A DNA stretch of 64,000 nt from Sphingobium sp. CR2-8 (GTDB taxonomy: Bacteria; Pseudomonadota; Alphaproteobacteria; Sphingomonadales; Sphingomonadaceae), in the NCBI RefSeq assembly GCF_035818615.1, contig NZ_JAYKZY010000002.1, positions 3,040,501 through 3,104,500 of the forward strand, in the 5' to 3' direction. The first letter of the stretch is position 1, and every line of letters starts with the position of its first letter. A program made the translations under genes and the position numbers. The notes under the pieces are model-generated. The model made no database searches and was not told the origin of the DNA. It saw nothing but the letters and a program-made list of their open reading frames with translations. Shown piece after piece: positions 16,336 to 23,618 of this stretch.

Positions 16336-16830
16336 ATGAACAGCCTGTCCCCGTCCCTCGCCAAGGCCCGCCTGCTGGCGCTGCTGACCCCTATGCTGTT
16401 GCTGGGTGGCGCTTACATATCGCAATATGTGGGCGGCCTGCATCCATGCGAAATGTGCTGGTGGCAACGCTATCCGCACATGGTGGCGATCCCGCTGGCG
16501 CTGATCGCCTATGCGGTGCGGGGCCGCGCCTGCGTCAGCGGCCTCTTCACCGGCTTTGCGGGGATCGGAGTCGGTATCAGCGGCCTCATCGGCCTGTTCC
16601 ATGCCGGGGTCGAATATGGCTGGTGGGAAGGGCTGACCACCTGTTCCACGTCGCCGTCGGGCGGCAGCGGCGCGGACCTGCTGAACCAGATCATGGCGAC
16701 CCCCCTCATCCGCTGCGATGTCGCGCCCTGGAACCTCCTGGGCATTTCGCTGGCGGGCTATAACGGCCTCTTGTCCAGCGCCGCCGCGCTCGCCATCTTG
16801 GCCCTGCTGCTGAAAGCGAGGAAAGCATGA
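16336..16830 (+). CDS. DsbB-like disulfide bond formation protein
   Basis: 164 residues with four hydrophobic helices. The first periplasmic loop carries CEMCWWQR, matching the DsbB CxxC-xxQR pattern; the second carries a cysteine pair (TTCSTSPSGG ... LIRCDV). DsbB passes electrons from DsbA to quinone. The stop overlaps the start of the COQ7-like gene (ATGA), so the two are coupled, an apt pairing of a quinone-using and a quinone-making enzyme. Confidence 0.88.
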   Translation: MNSLSPSLAKARLLALLTPMLLLGGAYISQYVGGLHPCEMCWWQRYPHMVAIPLALIAYAVRGRACVSGLFTGFAGIGVGISGLIGLFHAGVEYGWWEGLTTCSTSPSGGSGADLLNQIMATPLIRCDVAPWNLLGISLAGYNGLLSSAAALAILALLLKARKA

Positions 16831-17381
16831 GCGCGCCTGAGGATTTCCCCCGCCCCGGCAAGAGGCTGACGAACGCCGATCGCGCCTCCATGGTGCGCGT
16901 CGATCAGGCGGGCGAGTTCGGCGCGGTGCGTATCTATGCCGGGCAGCTTGCCGTCATCGGCGATCGCCACCCCTATGGCCGCTTGATCGCAGGCATGGCG
17001 GCGCAGGAGGAACGACACAGGGACGCGTTCGACGCGATGATCGCCCGGCGCGGTGTGCGCCCCACGATCCTGTCGCCCTTCTGGAACGCCGCCGGTTTCG
17101 CGCTGGGCGCCGTCACCGCCGCCATGGGGCCGAAGGTCGCCATGGCCTGCACCGCGGCCGTCGAAACCGAAATCGACAAACATTATGCCGACCAGTTGGC
17201 GCAATTGGGCGACGATGATCCGGAACTCTCCACCGCCATTGCGGATTTCCAGGCGGAGGAGGTCGAACATCGCGAAGCCGCCTTGGCCCATGGCGCGCAG
17301 CAGGCGCCCGCCTACCCCCTCTTGTCGGGCGTCATCCGTTTGGGATGCCGGGCCGCCATCGCGCTTTCCAAGCGCATCTGA
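16827..17381 (+). CDS. COQ7-family demethoxyubiquinone hydroxylase
   Basis: 184 residues. The di-iron ligands typical of COQ7 are visible as DQAGEFGAVRIYAGQ, MAAQEERHRDAF (ExxH), VETEIDKHYADQ and EEVEHREAA (ExxH). The family catalyses C6 hydroxylation late in ubiquinone synthesis. A FAD-dependent UbiH-type hydroxylase encoded at 50616 in the same window could act in the same pathway. It ends 13 bp before the next gene. Confidence 0.9.
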   Translation: MSAPEDFPRPGKRLTNADRASMVRVDQAGEFGAVRIYAGQLAVIGDRHPYGRLIAGMAAQEERHRDAFDAMIARRGVRPTILSPFWNAAGFALGAVTAAMGPKVAMACTAAVETEIDKHYADQLAQLGDDDPELSTAIADFQAEEVEHREAALAHGAQQAPAYPLLSGVIRLGCRAAIALSKRI

Positions 17382-17394
17382 AAAGGACGGACAG

Positions 17395-17934
17395 ATGATG
17401 AAGATCCCGATGATAACAGCGCTGATGATGCTGGGCGCGTCCGTCCCCGCCCTGGCCCAGCAGGCTGCCGCCCCGACCGGCTCGACCAATCCGGCATCGG
17501 AAAAGGTCAATATCGTCATCGTCTATGGCGACGACGCCTGCCCGCAGAGCGCGGGCGACGATATCGTCGTCTGCGCGCGCAAGGGCGAGGAGGAACGCTA
17601 TCGCATTCCCGAACCGCTGCGCGGCGATCCCAACATGCCCAGCAAGCAGGCCTGGGGCGAACGCGTCCGCTCGATGGAATATGTCGGACGGCAGGGCACG
17701 GAAAGCTGCTCGCCGGTCGGATCGGGCGGCGCGACGGGTTGTTTCGCCCAGTTGTCCCGTCTTGCGAAGGCGGAACGGCAGGCGCTCGACAATGCCAGCT
17801 GGAAGGATCTGGTCGAAGCCGAGCGCGCCAAGCGCCTGTCGACCATCGACGCCGACAGCGAAGCGATCGAGGCACGGGTGAAGGCGGAGGAAAAGGCCGC
17901 GCAGCAGCCCGCCCCTACACCGCCGCAGCGTTGA
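17395..17934 (+). CDS. Exported protein of unknown function, paralogue A
   Basis: 179 residues with a signal peptide ending near PALAQ. The conserved block is VYGDDACPQSAGDDIVVCAR followed by KGEEERYRIPEPLR, then a second cysteine pair in SCSPVGSGGATGCFAQ and a charged Ala/Glu-rich tail. The same blocks occur in the next gene, so the pair arose by tandem duplication. No described domain is recognised. Four conserved cysteines suggest two periplasmic disulfides, which may connect with the DsbB-like protein encoded just upstream; that link is inference. Confidence 0.75.
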   Translation: MMKIPMITALMMLGASVPALAQQAAAPTGSTNPASEKVNIVIVYGDDACPQSAGDDIVVCARKGEEERYRIPEPLRGDPNMPSKQAWGERVRSMEYVGRQGTESCSPVGSGGATGCFAQLSRLAKAERQALDNASWKDLVEAERAKRLSTIDADSEAIEARVKAEEKAAQQPAPTPPQR

Positions 17935-18019
17935 CGGCTGCCGGGCGCCGGTGGCGTCTAGCTTGAACCGCCGGGCCTTGGGCAAACCGGCATCCGACAG
18001 GGGCATGAAGGACTTATCT

Positions 18020-18418
18020 ATGCGACATGGCGTCGTGATCCCCCTGATCGGCCTGCTGCTGGTCCCGCTGCTTCCCTCCCCTGCACTTGCGCAGGCGGAG
18101 CCGCCGCCTGAACGCATCATCAACCTGCTGGTCTATGGCGACGATCCTTGCCCCCAGAGCAAGGGCGACGAAATCGTGGTGTGCGCCCGCAAGCCCGAAT
18201 CGGAACGCTATCGCATTCCCAAGAAGCTGCGCGAAAAGCCTGCCGTGTCGGGCGGCCCCGGCTGGGGCAGCCAGGTCGCGACGATGGAAGAAACGCAACG
18301 TAACGCCACCCCGATGGGCTGCTCGGCGATCGGCGGCGCAAATACGGGCTGCTTCGCGCAGATGATGGCGCGATGGTTCGCCGAACGACGCATGCAGGAA
18401 AGCAAGGGCGAGCCTTAA
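18020..18418 (+). CDS. Exported protein of unknown function, paralogue B
   Basis: 132 residues from the ATG at 18020, chosen because GAAGGA stands 6 bases upstream; an ATG at 18005 is also in frame. The signal peptide ends near PALAQ. It shares LVYGDDPCPQSKGDEIVVCA, ESERYRIPKKLR and GCSAIGGANTGCFAQ with paralogue A but lacks the long charged tail. No function is known to me. Confidence 0.75.
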   Translation: MRHGVVIPLIGLLLVPLLPSPALAQAEPPPERIINLLVYGDDPCPQSKGDEIVVCARKPESERYRIPKKLREKPAVSGGPGWGSQVATMEETQRNATPMGCSAIGGANTGCFAQMMARWFAERRMQESKGEP

Positions 18419-18477
18419 GCCCGACCCAGATGAGCCATGCTTGCCATCCGTCACGACCGTCGGTAAGGCTCGGCTCG

Positions 18478-18595
18478 TCATCTGGGGAGTAGCCAGCCGT
18501 TCCGCTTGCAGGAACGGGCCATGCGTCAACATATTCGACCGAGAGGTCGTGGCGTATGGGGAGCGGCCAAAAGGCCGCATCGCGCGAGACCAATG
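18478..18595 (+). ncRNA. yybP-ykoY manganese riboswitch
   Basis: The leader of the GDT1-type gene contains the hallmarks of this class: GGGGAGTAGCC (from 18484), the CGTCAACATATTCG segment (from 18523), a perfect hairpin GCGGCCAAAAGGCCGC (18563-18578) and the closing GCGAGACC (18583-18590). These strings match the conserved Mn-binding junction of yybP-ykoY RNAs such as those before E. coli alx and mntP. The class senses Mn2+ and turns on Mn exporters, which fits the downstream gene. Boundaries are approximate. Confidence 0.88.
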
Positions 18596-18612
18596 GCATC
18601 GGCGCTTTTCTG

Positions 18613-18670
18613 TCCGGCCGGGCGGGAAGCGACGGTGGCATTGCGTCTGTTTACCCCGCCCGGCCCCGGA
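18613..18670 (+). promoter_or_regulatory. Probable riboswitch expression platform (RBS-sequestering hairpin)
   Basis: TCCGGCCGGGCGGG (18613-18626) can pair with CCCGCCCGGCC (18655-18665), while CCCCGGA at 18664-18670 leads straight into the ribosome-binding region before the ATG at 18675. There is no U-tract, so control of translation initiation rather than termination is inferred. Confidence 0.55.
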
Positions 18671-18674
18671 ACAG

Positions 18675-19256
18675 ATGATGGAAGCTCTCTTCACCTCCAC
18701 AGCACTGGTCGCGCTCGCCGAAATGGGCGACAAGACGCAATTGCTGGCCATGCTGCTCGCCACCCGCTTTCGCAAGCCGGTTCCGATCATCTTGGGCATT
18801 TTCGCGGCCACGGTCGCCAATCATTTCCTCGCCGCGCTGGTCGGCCATTCGATCGCGGGCGTCCTGACCCAGCCCTGGTTCCGCTACGCCGTCGCCGCCT
18901 CCTTCATCGCGATGGCCGCATGGACGCTGATCCCCGACACCTTCGATGAAGATGCACCGCTCAAGGCCCCGTCCAAGGCGGGCGTGTTCGTGACCACCCT
19001 GGTCGCCTTCTTCTTGGTCGAGATGGGCGACAAGACGCAGGTCGCCACCGTGGCGCTGGGCGCGCGTTTCGACAATCTGATCGCCGTCACCATGGGCACG
19101 ACGCTCGGCATGATGATCGCCAACGTGCCCGCCGTGCTGTTCGGCGAAGCGCTGGCGAAGAAGGTGCCGATGCGCGCGCTTCAGGTCGGCGCCGCCCTGC
19201 TGTTCCTGGGTCTGGGCCTGTGGATGCTGGCCGACCTCCAGGGCTGGCTGGGCTAA
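18675..19256 (+). CDS. TMEM165/GDT1 family manganese (divalent cation) exporter
   Basis: 193 residues, six hydrophobic helices in two homologous halves. Each half bears the family signature ExGDKTQ: EMGDKTQLLAML near residue 15 and EMGDKTQVATVAL near residue 120. The conserved acidic and lysine residues carry Mn2+/Ca2+ across the inner membrane. A yybP-ykoY riboswitch precedes it, which supports Mn export. An in-frame extension back to 18441 would run through the riboswitch and is not used. The ATG at 18678 is an alternative start. Confidence 0.92.
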   Translation: MMEALFTSTALVALAEMGDKTQLLAMLLATRFRKPVPIILGIFAATVANHFLAALVGHSIAGVLTQPWFRYAVAASFIAMAAWTLIPDTFDEDAPLKAPSKAGVFVTTLVAFFLVEMGDKTQVATVALGARFDNLIAVTMGTTLGMMIANVPAVLFGEALAKKVPMRALQVGAALLFLGLGLWMLADLQGWLG

Positions 19257-19359
19257 AAAAGGAGCGTCGCCGCGTGGCGGGCGGTTGTCAGCGCGCGACG
19301 GCTGTTGCAAGGGGATAGGCGGAGTCATTCCCCTTATTGTTGGACATGGGACGCACGTG

Positions 19360-20289
19360 ATGAAGGATAGTCTGGTAACGATCTTCGGCGGCGGCGGCTT
19401 TCTGGGCCGTCAGGTCGCCCAGGCGCTGATGGCGCGGGGCGCGCGCGTGCGGATCGCGCAGCGTGATCTGGCCACGGCGGTCAGGGTGAAGTCGCTCGGC
19501 AATCTGGGCCAGACGCAGTTCGTCGCGGCCGACATCCGCAAGCCAGACAGCGTCGCGCGCGCGATTCACGGCAGCGACATCGTCATCAATCTGGTCGGCA
19601 TCCTGTCCGGCGATTTCGACAGCTTCCACCGCGACGGCGCCGCCAACGTCGCCAAGGCTGCGGCGAGCGTGGGCGTGACCGCACTGGTGCATATCTCGGC
19701 GATCGGCGCCGATGCGCAAAGCCCGTCGGCCTATGGCCGGTCCAAGGCTGCGGGCGAAGCCGCGGTCAAGGCCGCCTTCCCGACGGCAACCATCATTCGT
19801 CCCTCGATCGTCTTCGGCCAGGAGGATCAGTTCCTCAACCGTTTCGCCCAGATCATCGGTTCGGCCGCCCCCGTAATCCCGGTGATCGGCGCGGCGACGA
19901 AGTTCCAGCCCGTCTATGTCGCCGACGTGGCGCAGGCGATCGCCAACGCCGCGCAGCAGCCCGGCATCCATGGCGGCAAGACCTATGAACTGGCGGGTCC
20001 GCAAGTCCTGAGCATGAAGGACATCAACGCCTGGATCGCCAAGGCGATCGGCCGCGACAAGCCGATCATCGAAGTTCCCCACGGCCTCGCCTCCCTGCTG
20101 GCGATGCTGCCGGGTGCGCCGATCACCCGCGACCAGCTCGCCATGCTGGGTCGCGACAATGTCGCTGCGCCCGGTTCGGAAGGGTTGCAGGCGCTGGGCG
20201 TCGCCGCGACGCCGCTGGGCGCGGTCGCGGACAAGTGGATGGTCCGCTATCGCCGCCACGGCCGTTTCGCCGGTCGCGCGAGCGCCTGA
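19360..20289 (+). CDS. NAD(P)-binding SDR, complex I NDUFA9-like family
   Basis: 309 residues. An extended SDR with the Rossmann motif TIFGGGGFLGRQVAQALMAR at the start, LVGILSGDFDSFHRDG, an IGADAQSPSAYGRSKAAGE segment with the YxxxK pair, and RPSIVFGQEDQFLNRFA, the pattern of the NDUFA9/39-kDa group. Bacterial relatives may aid complex I assembly or act on ubiquinone or lipids; that is family knowledge, not visible here. A strong terminator follows at 20344. Confidence 0.85.
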   Translation: MKDSLVTIFGGGGFLGRQVAQALMARGARVRIAQRDLATAVRVKSLGNLGQTQFVAADIRKPDSVARAIHGSDIVINLVGILSGDFDSFHRDGAANVAKAAASVGVTALVHISAIGADAQSPSAYGRSKAAGEAAVKAAFPTATIIRPSIVFGQEDQFLNRFAQIIGSAAPVIPVIGAATKFQPVYVADVAQAIANAAQQPGIHGGKTYELAGPQVLSMKDINAWIAKAIGRDKPIIEVPHGLASLLAMLPGAPITRDQLAMLGRDNVAAPGSEGLQALGVAATPLGAVADKWMVRYRRHGRFAGRASA

Positions 20290-20343
20290 GCGATATGCAT
20301 AGACAGGCGGGGGATCGTGACACGTTGCCCCGCCCTTCTGCCT

Positions 20344-20371
20344 CCTCCCCGCATCCGGGGAGGATTTTTTA
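20344..20371 (+). terminator. Intrinsic terminator after the NDUFA9-like gene
   Basis: CCTCCCC (20344-20350) pairs exactly with GGGGAGG (20357-20363) around a 6-base loop, followed by ATTTTTTAT. It ends just before uppP. Confidence 0.9.
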
Positions 20372-20395
20372 TGCCAAGCCATTAGGGACAAGCCC

Positions 20396-21205
20396 ATGGA
20401 CCTGCATTATCTGACCGTCATCCTGCTGGGCATTGTGGAGGGGCTGACTGAGTTCCTGCCCGTGTCTTCGACCGGGCATCTCATCCTGGCGAGCGAGTTG
20501 CTCGGCTATGATTCGGCGACCTGGGCGATGTTCAACGTCGTCATCCAGTTGGGCGCCATCCTGGCAGTGGTCGTGCTGTACTGGCGTACCTTCTGGGCGG
20601 TCGGCATGGGACTGTTGCGGCGCGAACCGGTGAGTTGGCGCTTCCTGCGCAACCTCGTCATCGCCTTCATCCCTGCAGCCGTCATCGGCCTCGCCCTCCA
20701 CGACTATGTCGAGATACTGCTGGGCGCGCCGCAGGTCGTCGCCTGGGCGCTGATCGTGGGCGGCATCGCGATTCTGGTCGTGGAGCGGGCGATCAAGGAA
20801 CAGCGGTTCCATGGCATTGCGAACATCCCAGTCGTGCGCGTGATCGGCATCGGCCTTATCCAATGCATGGCCATGATCCCGGGCGTCAGCCGCTCGGGCG
20901 CGACCATCATGGGCGCGCTGAGCCTAGGCGTGGAACGGCGTACGGCTGCGGAGTTCAGCTTCTTCCTAGCTATCCCGACCATGTTGGGCGCGACCACATT
21001 GGAACTGCTCAAGAAGGGCGATCAGATCACCAGCGCGGCGGTCGGCTGGGACAGCATCGCGCTCGGCTTCATCATGTCCTTCATCGTCGCGCTGCTGGTC
21101 ATCAAATGGTTCGTCGGGCTGGTGTCGAAACATGGCTTCGCGCCATTCGCATGGTACCGAATTGTTGCAGGGACAGCAACGTTGATCTGGCTTGCGGCAA
21201 GATAG
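20396..21205 (+). CDS. uppP: Undecaprenyl-diphosphate phosphatase
   Basis: 269 residues, polytopic. The two active-site regions are present: EGLTEFLPVSSTGHLILA near residue 16 and PGVSRSGATIMGALSLGVER near residue 162. It recycles the C55 lipid carrier for peptidoglycan and polysaccharide synthesis and can confer bacitracin tolerance. It stands alone between two terminators. Confidence 0.95.
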   Translation: MDLHYLTVILLGIVEGLTEFLPVSSTGHLILASELLGYDSATWAMFNVVIQLGAILAVVVLYWRTFWAVGMGLLRREPVSWRFLRNLVIAFIPAAVIGLALHDYVEILLGAPQVVAWALIVGGIAILVVERAIKEQRFHGIANIPVVRVIGIGLIQCMAMIPGVSRSGATIMGALSLGVERRTAAEFSFFLAIPTMLGATTLELLKKGDQITSAAVGWDSIALGFIMSFIVALLVIKWFVGLVSKHGFAPFAWYRIVAGTATLIWLAAR

Positions 21206-21308
21206 GTCCGACTCGGTCATAATATCGTCTCGATTTTTGCGATCAGTTCGCAACTAGGCACGCAAAGGGCTTTTATTTAGTAAGCTATGCTGACCTAAAT
21301 GTCAGAAT

Positions 21309-21330
21309 CCACGTGACTGCGTGGTTTTTT
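21309..21330 (+). terminator. Intrinsic terminator between uppP and gltD
   Basis: CCACG (21309-21313) pairs with CGTGG (21320-21324) around a 6-base loop, then TTTTTT. The stem is short but the T-run is clear. Confidence 0.7.
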
Positions 21331-21369
21331 ATGCTATGCGCGCATCTGCAACAGACTCAGAGGCGATCC

Positions 21370-22815
21370 ATGGCTGACAATCCGATGCTGAAATTCGTGG
21401 GCAAGGCACAATCCTACCCTGAAAAGCGCGCAGCCGACGACCGCGCCGACGATTTCCTGGAAATCAGCCGCAGCTTCATCTTGGACAAGGCGGAGGAACA
21501 GGCGTCGCGCTGCTCGCAATGTGGCGTGCCCTATTGCTCGACCCATTGCCCGCTGCATAACCACATTCCCGACTGGTTGCGCCTGACCGCCGAAGGCCGC
21601 CTGCGCGAAGCCTATGAGCTGTCGAACCTGACCAGCACCATGCCCGAAATCTGCGGCCGCATCTGCCCGCAGGACCGCCTGTGCGAGGGCAATTGCGTCA
21701 TCGAATTTTCCGGTCATGGCGCCGTCACCATCGGCAGCGTCGAAAAATACATCACCGACACCGCCTGGAAGGAAGGCTGGGTCGAACCGCTGGTCCCCGG
21801 CGCGGCGCGCGGCCAGTCGGTCGGCGTGATCGGCGCAGGGCCAGCCGGCCTTACCACGGCGGAATATCTGCGCGTGGCGGGCTATGAGGTCCATATCTAT
21901 GACCGGCACGACCGCGCGGGCGGCCTGCTGACCTATGGCATCCCCGGCTTCAAGCTGGAGAAGGACGTGGTCATGCGCCGCGTCCAGCGCCTAAAGGATG
22001 GCGGCATCATCTTCCATGACAGCTTCGAGATCGGCCGCGACGCGACGCTGGAACAGCTGCGCGCCAAGCATGACGCGATCCTGATCGCCACGGGCGTCTA
22101 CAAACCCCGCGACATCAAGGCGCCGGGCGTCGGCGCGGCCGGCGTGGTCAAGGCGCTCGATTACCTCACCGCGTCGAATAAGGCGGGCTTCGGCGACGCG
22201 GTGCCCGAACATGAAGACGGCACGCTGCTGGCGACGGGCAAGAATGTCGTCGTCATCGGCGGCGGCGACACGGCGATGGACTGCGTCCGTACCGCGATCC
22301 GCCAGGGTGCCAAGTCGGTGAAGTGCCTCTACCGCCGCGACCGGGAAAATATGCCCGGATCGCAGCGCGAAGTCGCCAATGCCGAAGAAGAAGGCGTGGA
22401 GTTCGTCTGGCTGACCGCGCCGATCGCGTTCGAAGGCACAAGCCAAGTCACCGGCGTCAAGGTCACCAAGATGCGCCTCGGCCAGCCCGACGCATCGGGC
22501 CGCCGCGCGCCCGAACCCGATCCGGGCAGCGAACATACGCTGGACGCCGATCTGGTCATCAAGGCGCTGGGCTACGACCCGGAGGAACTGCCCCGGCTGT
22601 TCGGCAGCGAAGACCTGTCGGTCACTCGCTGGGGCACGCTGCGCGTCGATCACAAGACGATGATGACCAGCGTGGACGGCGTGTTCGCGGCAGGCGACAT
22701 CGTGCGCGGCGCATCGCTGGTCGTCTGGGCGATCCGCGACGGCCGCGACGTAACCGACCATATGCACCGCTATCTGAAGGCGAAAGCCAAGGCGGGCGAA
22801 AGGGTCGCGGCATGA
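21370..22815 (+). CDS. gltD: Glutamate synthase (NADPH) small subunit
   Basis: 481 residues from the ATG at 21370. The N-terminal iron-sulfur cysteines appear in CSQCGVPYCSTHCPLHNHIP and ICGRICPQDRLCEGNCV. Two Rossmann folds follow: VIGAGPAGLTTAEYLR for FAD and VVIGGGDTAMDCVR for NADPH, with GVFAAGDIVRGASLVVWAI at the end. It supplies electrons to the large subunit encoded at 23619. A Met-rich gene overlaps its stop, so it separates the two subunit genes. Confidence 0.95.
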   Translation: MADNPMLKFVGKAQSYPEKRAADDRADDFLEISRSFILDKAEEQASRCSQCGVPYCSTHCPLHNHIPDWLRLTAEGRLREAYELSNLTSTMPEICGRICPQDRLCEGNCVIEFSGHGAVTIGSVEKYITDTAWKEGWVEPLVPGAARGQSVGVIGAGPAGLTTAEYLRVAGYEVHIYDRHDRAGGLLTYGIPGFKLEKDVVMRRVQRLKDGGIIFHDSFEIGRDATLEQLRAKHDAILIATGVYKPRDIKAPGVGAAGVVKALDYLTASNKAGFGDAVPEHEDGTLLATGKNVVVIGGGDTAMDCVRTAIRQGAKSVKCLYRRDRENMPGSQREVANAEEEGVEFVWLTAPIAFEGTSQVTGVKVTKMRLGQPDASGRRAPEPDPGSEHTLDADLVIKALGYDPEELPRLFGSEDLSVTRWGTLRVDHKTMMTSVDGVFAAGDIVRGASLVVWAIRDGRDVTDHMHRYLKAKAKAGERVAA

Positions 22816-23531
22816 TGCGCCTCGCCTTTCTTGCCGCGCCCCTGCTCCTGCTCGCTTCGCCGGTCGCGGCGCAGCCTCAAGCACCTGTCGCGACGCCCCA
22901 ATCTGTCGATCCGGCGCTGCTGGCCAAGGCCAAGCCGATCGCCGCCATCATGCTCCCCAACGGCACCATGGAAAAGATGATGGGGCCGATGATGCAGAAG
23001 ATGATGGGTCCGATGATGGACAGCATGACCAAGATGCCGATCCGCGAGTTCCTGAAAGTCGGCGGCCTCGACCCGGAACAGGCGGACAAGCTGGGCGAAG
23101 GGACGATCGAGGAGATGATGGCGATCATCGATCCGAATTTCCGCAAGCGGATGGATGTGATCGTCAACAGCATGATGCCCGCGATCGGCCGCTTCATGGG
23201 ACGCTATGAACCTGACATGCGCGAAGGCATGGCTGAGGCCTTCGCCTACCGCTACAACGCCGCCGAACTGGACCAGATCACGGCGTTCCTGAAGACGCCC
23301 GTCGGCGCCAAATTCGGCGCCGGCTTCATGGAGTTGGCCACCGATCCGCATTATATCGGCCGCTTGCAGAAGGTGATGCCGGAAATGATGCGGGCCATGC
23401 CGGACATCATGAAATCGTCTGCGGCCGAACTGGAAAAGCTGCCCAAGCCGCGCACCTACAACGACCTGACCAAGGCTGAACGCGACCGCCTTACCGCCTT
23501 GCTTGGCGCGGACGCCAAGAAGGCCAACTGA
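22812..23531 (+). CDS. DUF2059-like exported protein, methionine-rich
   Basis: 239 residues with signal peptide MMRLAFLAAPLLLLASPVAA. Residues about 50-75 are striking: MEKMMGPMMQKMMGPMMDSM, a Met-rich stretch that could bind copper or form an amphipathic helix. The rest (YRYNAAELDQITAFLKTPVG and LMELATDPHY-like helices) resembles the DUF2059 helical domain. It overlaps the gltD stop by 4 bp and lies 87 bp before gltB, so it is probably co-transcribed with glutamate synthase. No function is known. Confidence 0.75.
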   Translation: MMRLAFLAAPLLLLASPVAAQPQAPVATPQSVDPALLAKAKPIAAIMLPNGTMEKMMGPMMQKMMGPMMDSMTKMPIREFLKVGGLDPEQADKLGEGTIEEMMAIIDPNFRKRMDVIVNSMMPAIGRFMGRYEPDMREGMAEAFAYRYNAAELDQITAFLKTPVGAKFGAGFMELATDPHYIGRLQKVMPEMMRAMPDIMKSSAAELEKLPKPRTYNDLTKAERDRLTALLGADAKKAN

Positions 23532-23618
23532 CGATCGACGTCGGCGATTGCCGACACCAACGGAATGATAGCGGCCGTGCCCCGATAGACGGACGGCCAG
23601 ATGCAAGGGTAAGTCATC

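Noticed and set aside
18441..18674. Extension of the GDT1 protein through its leader
   Set aside because: The leader is an Mn riboswitch with conserved RNA structure. The extra residues do not belong to the family, which starts near MEALFTSTALVALAEMGDKT.
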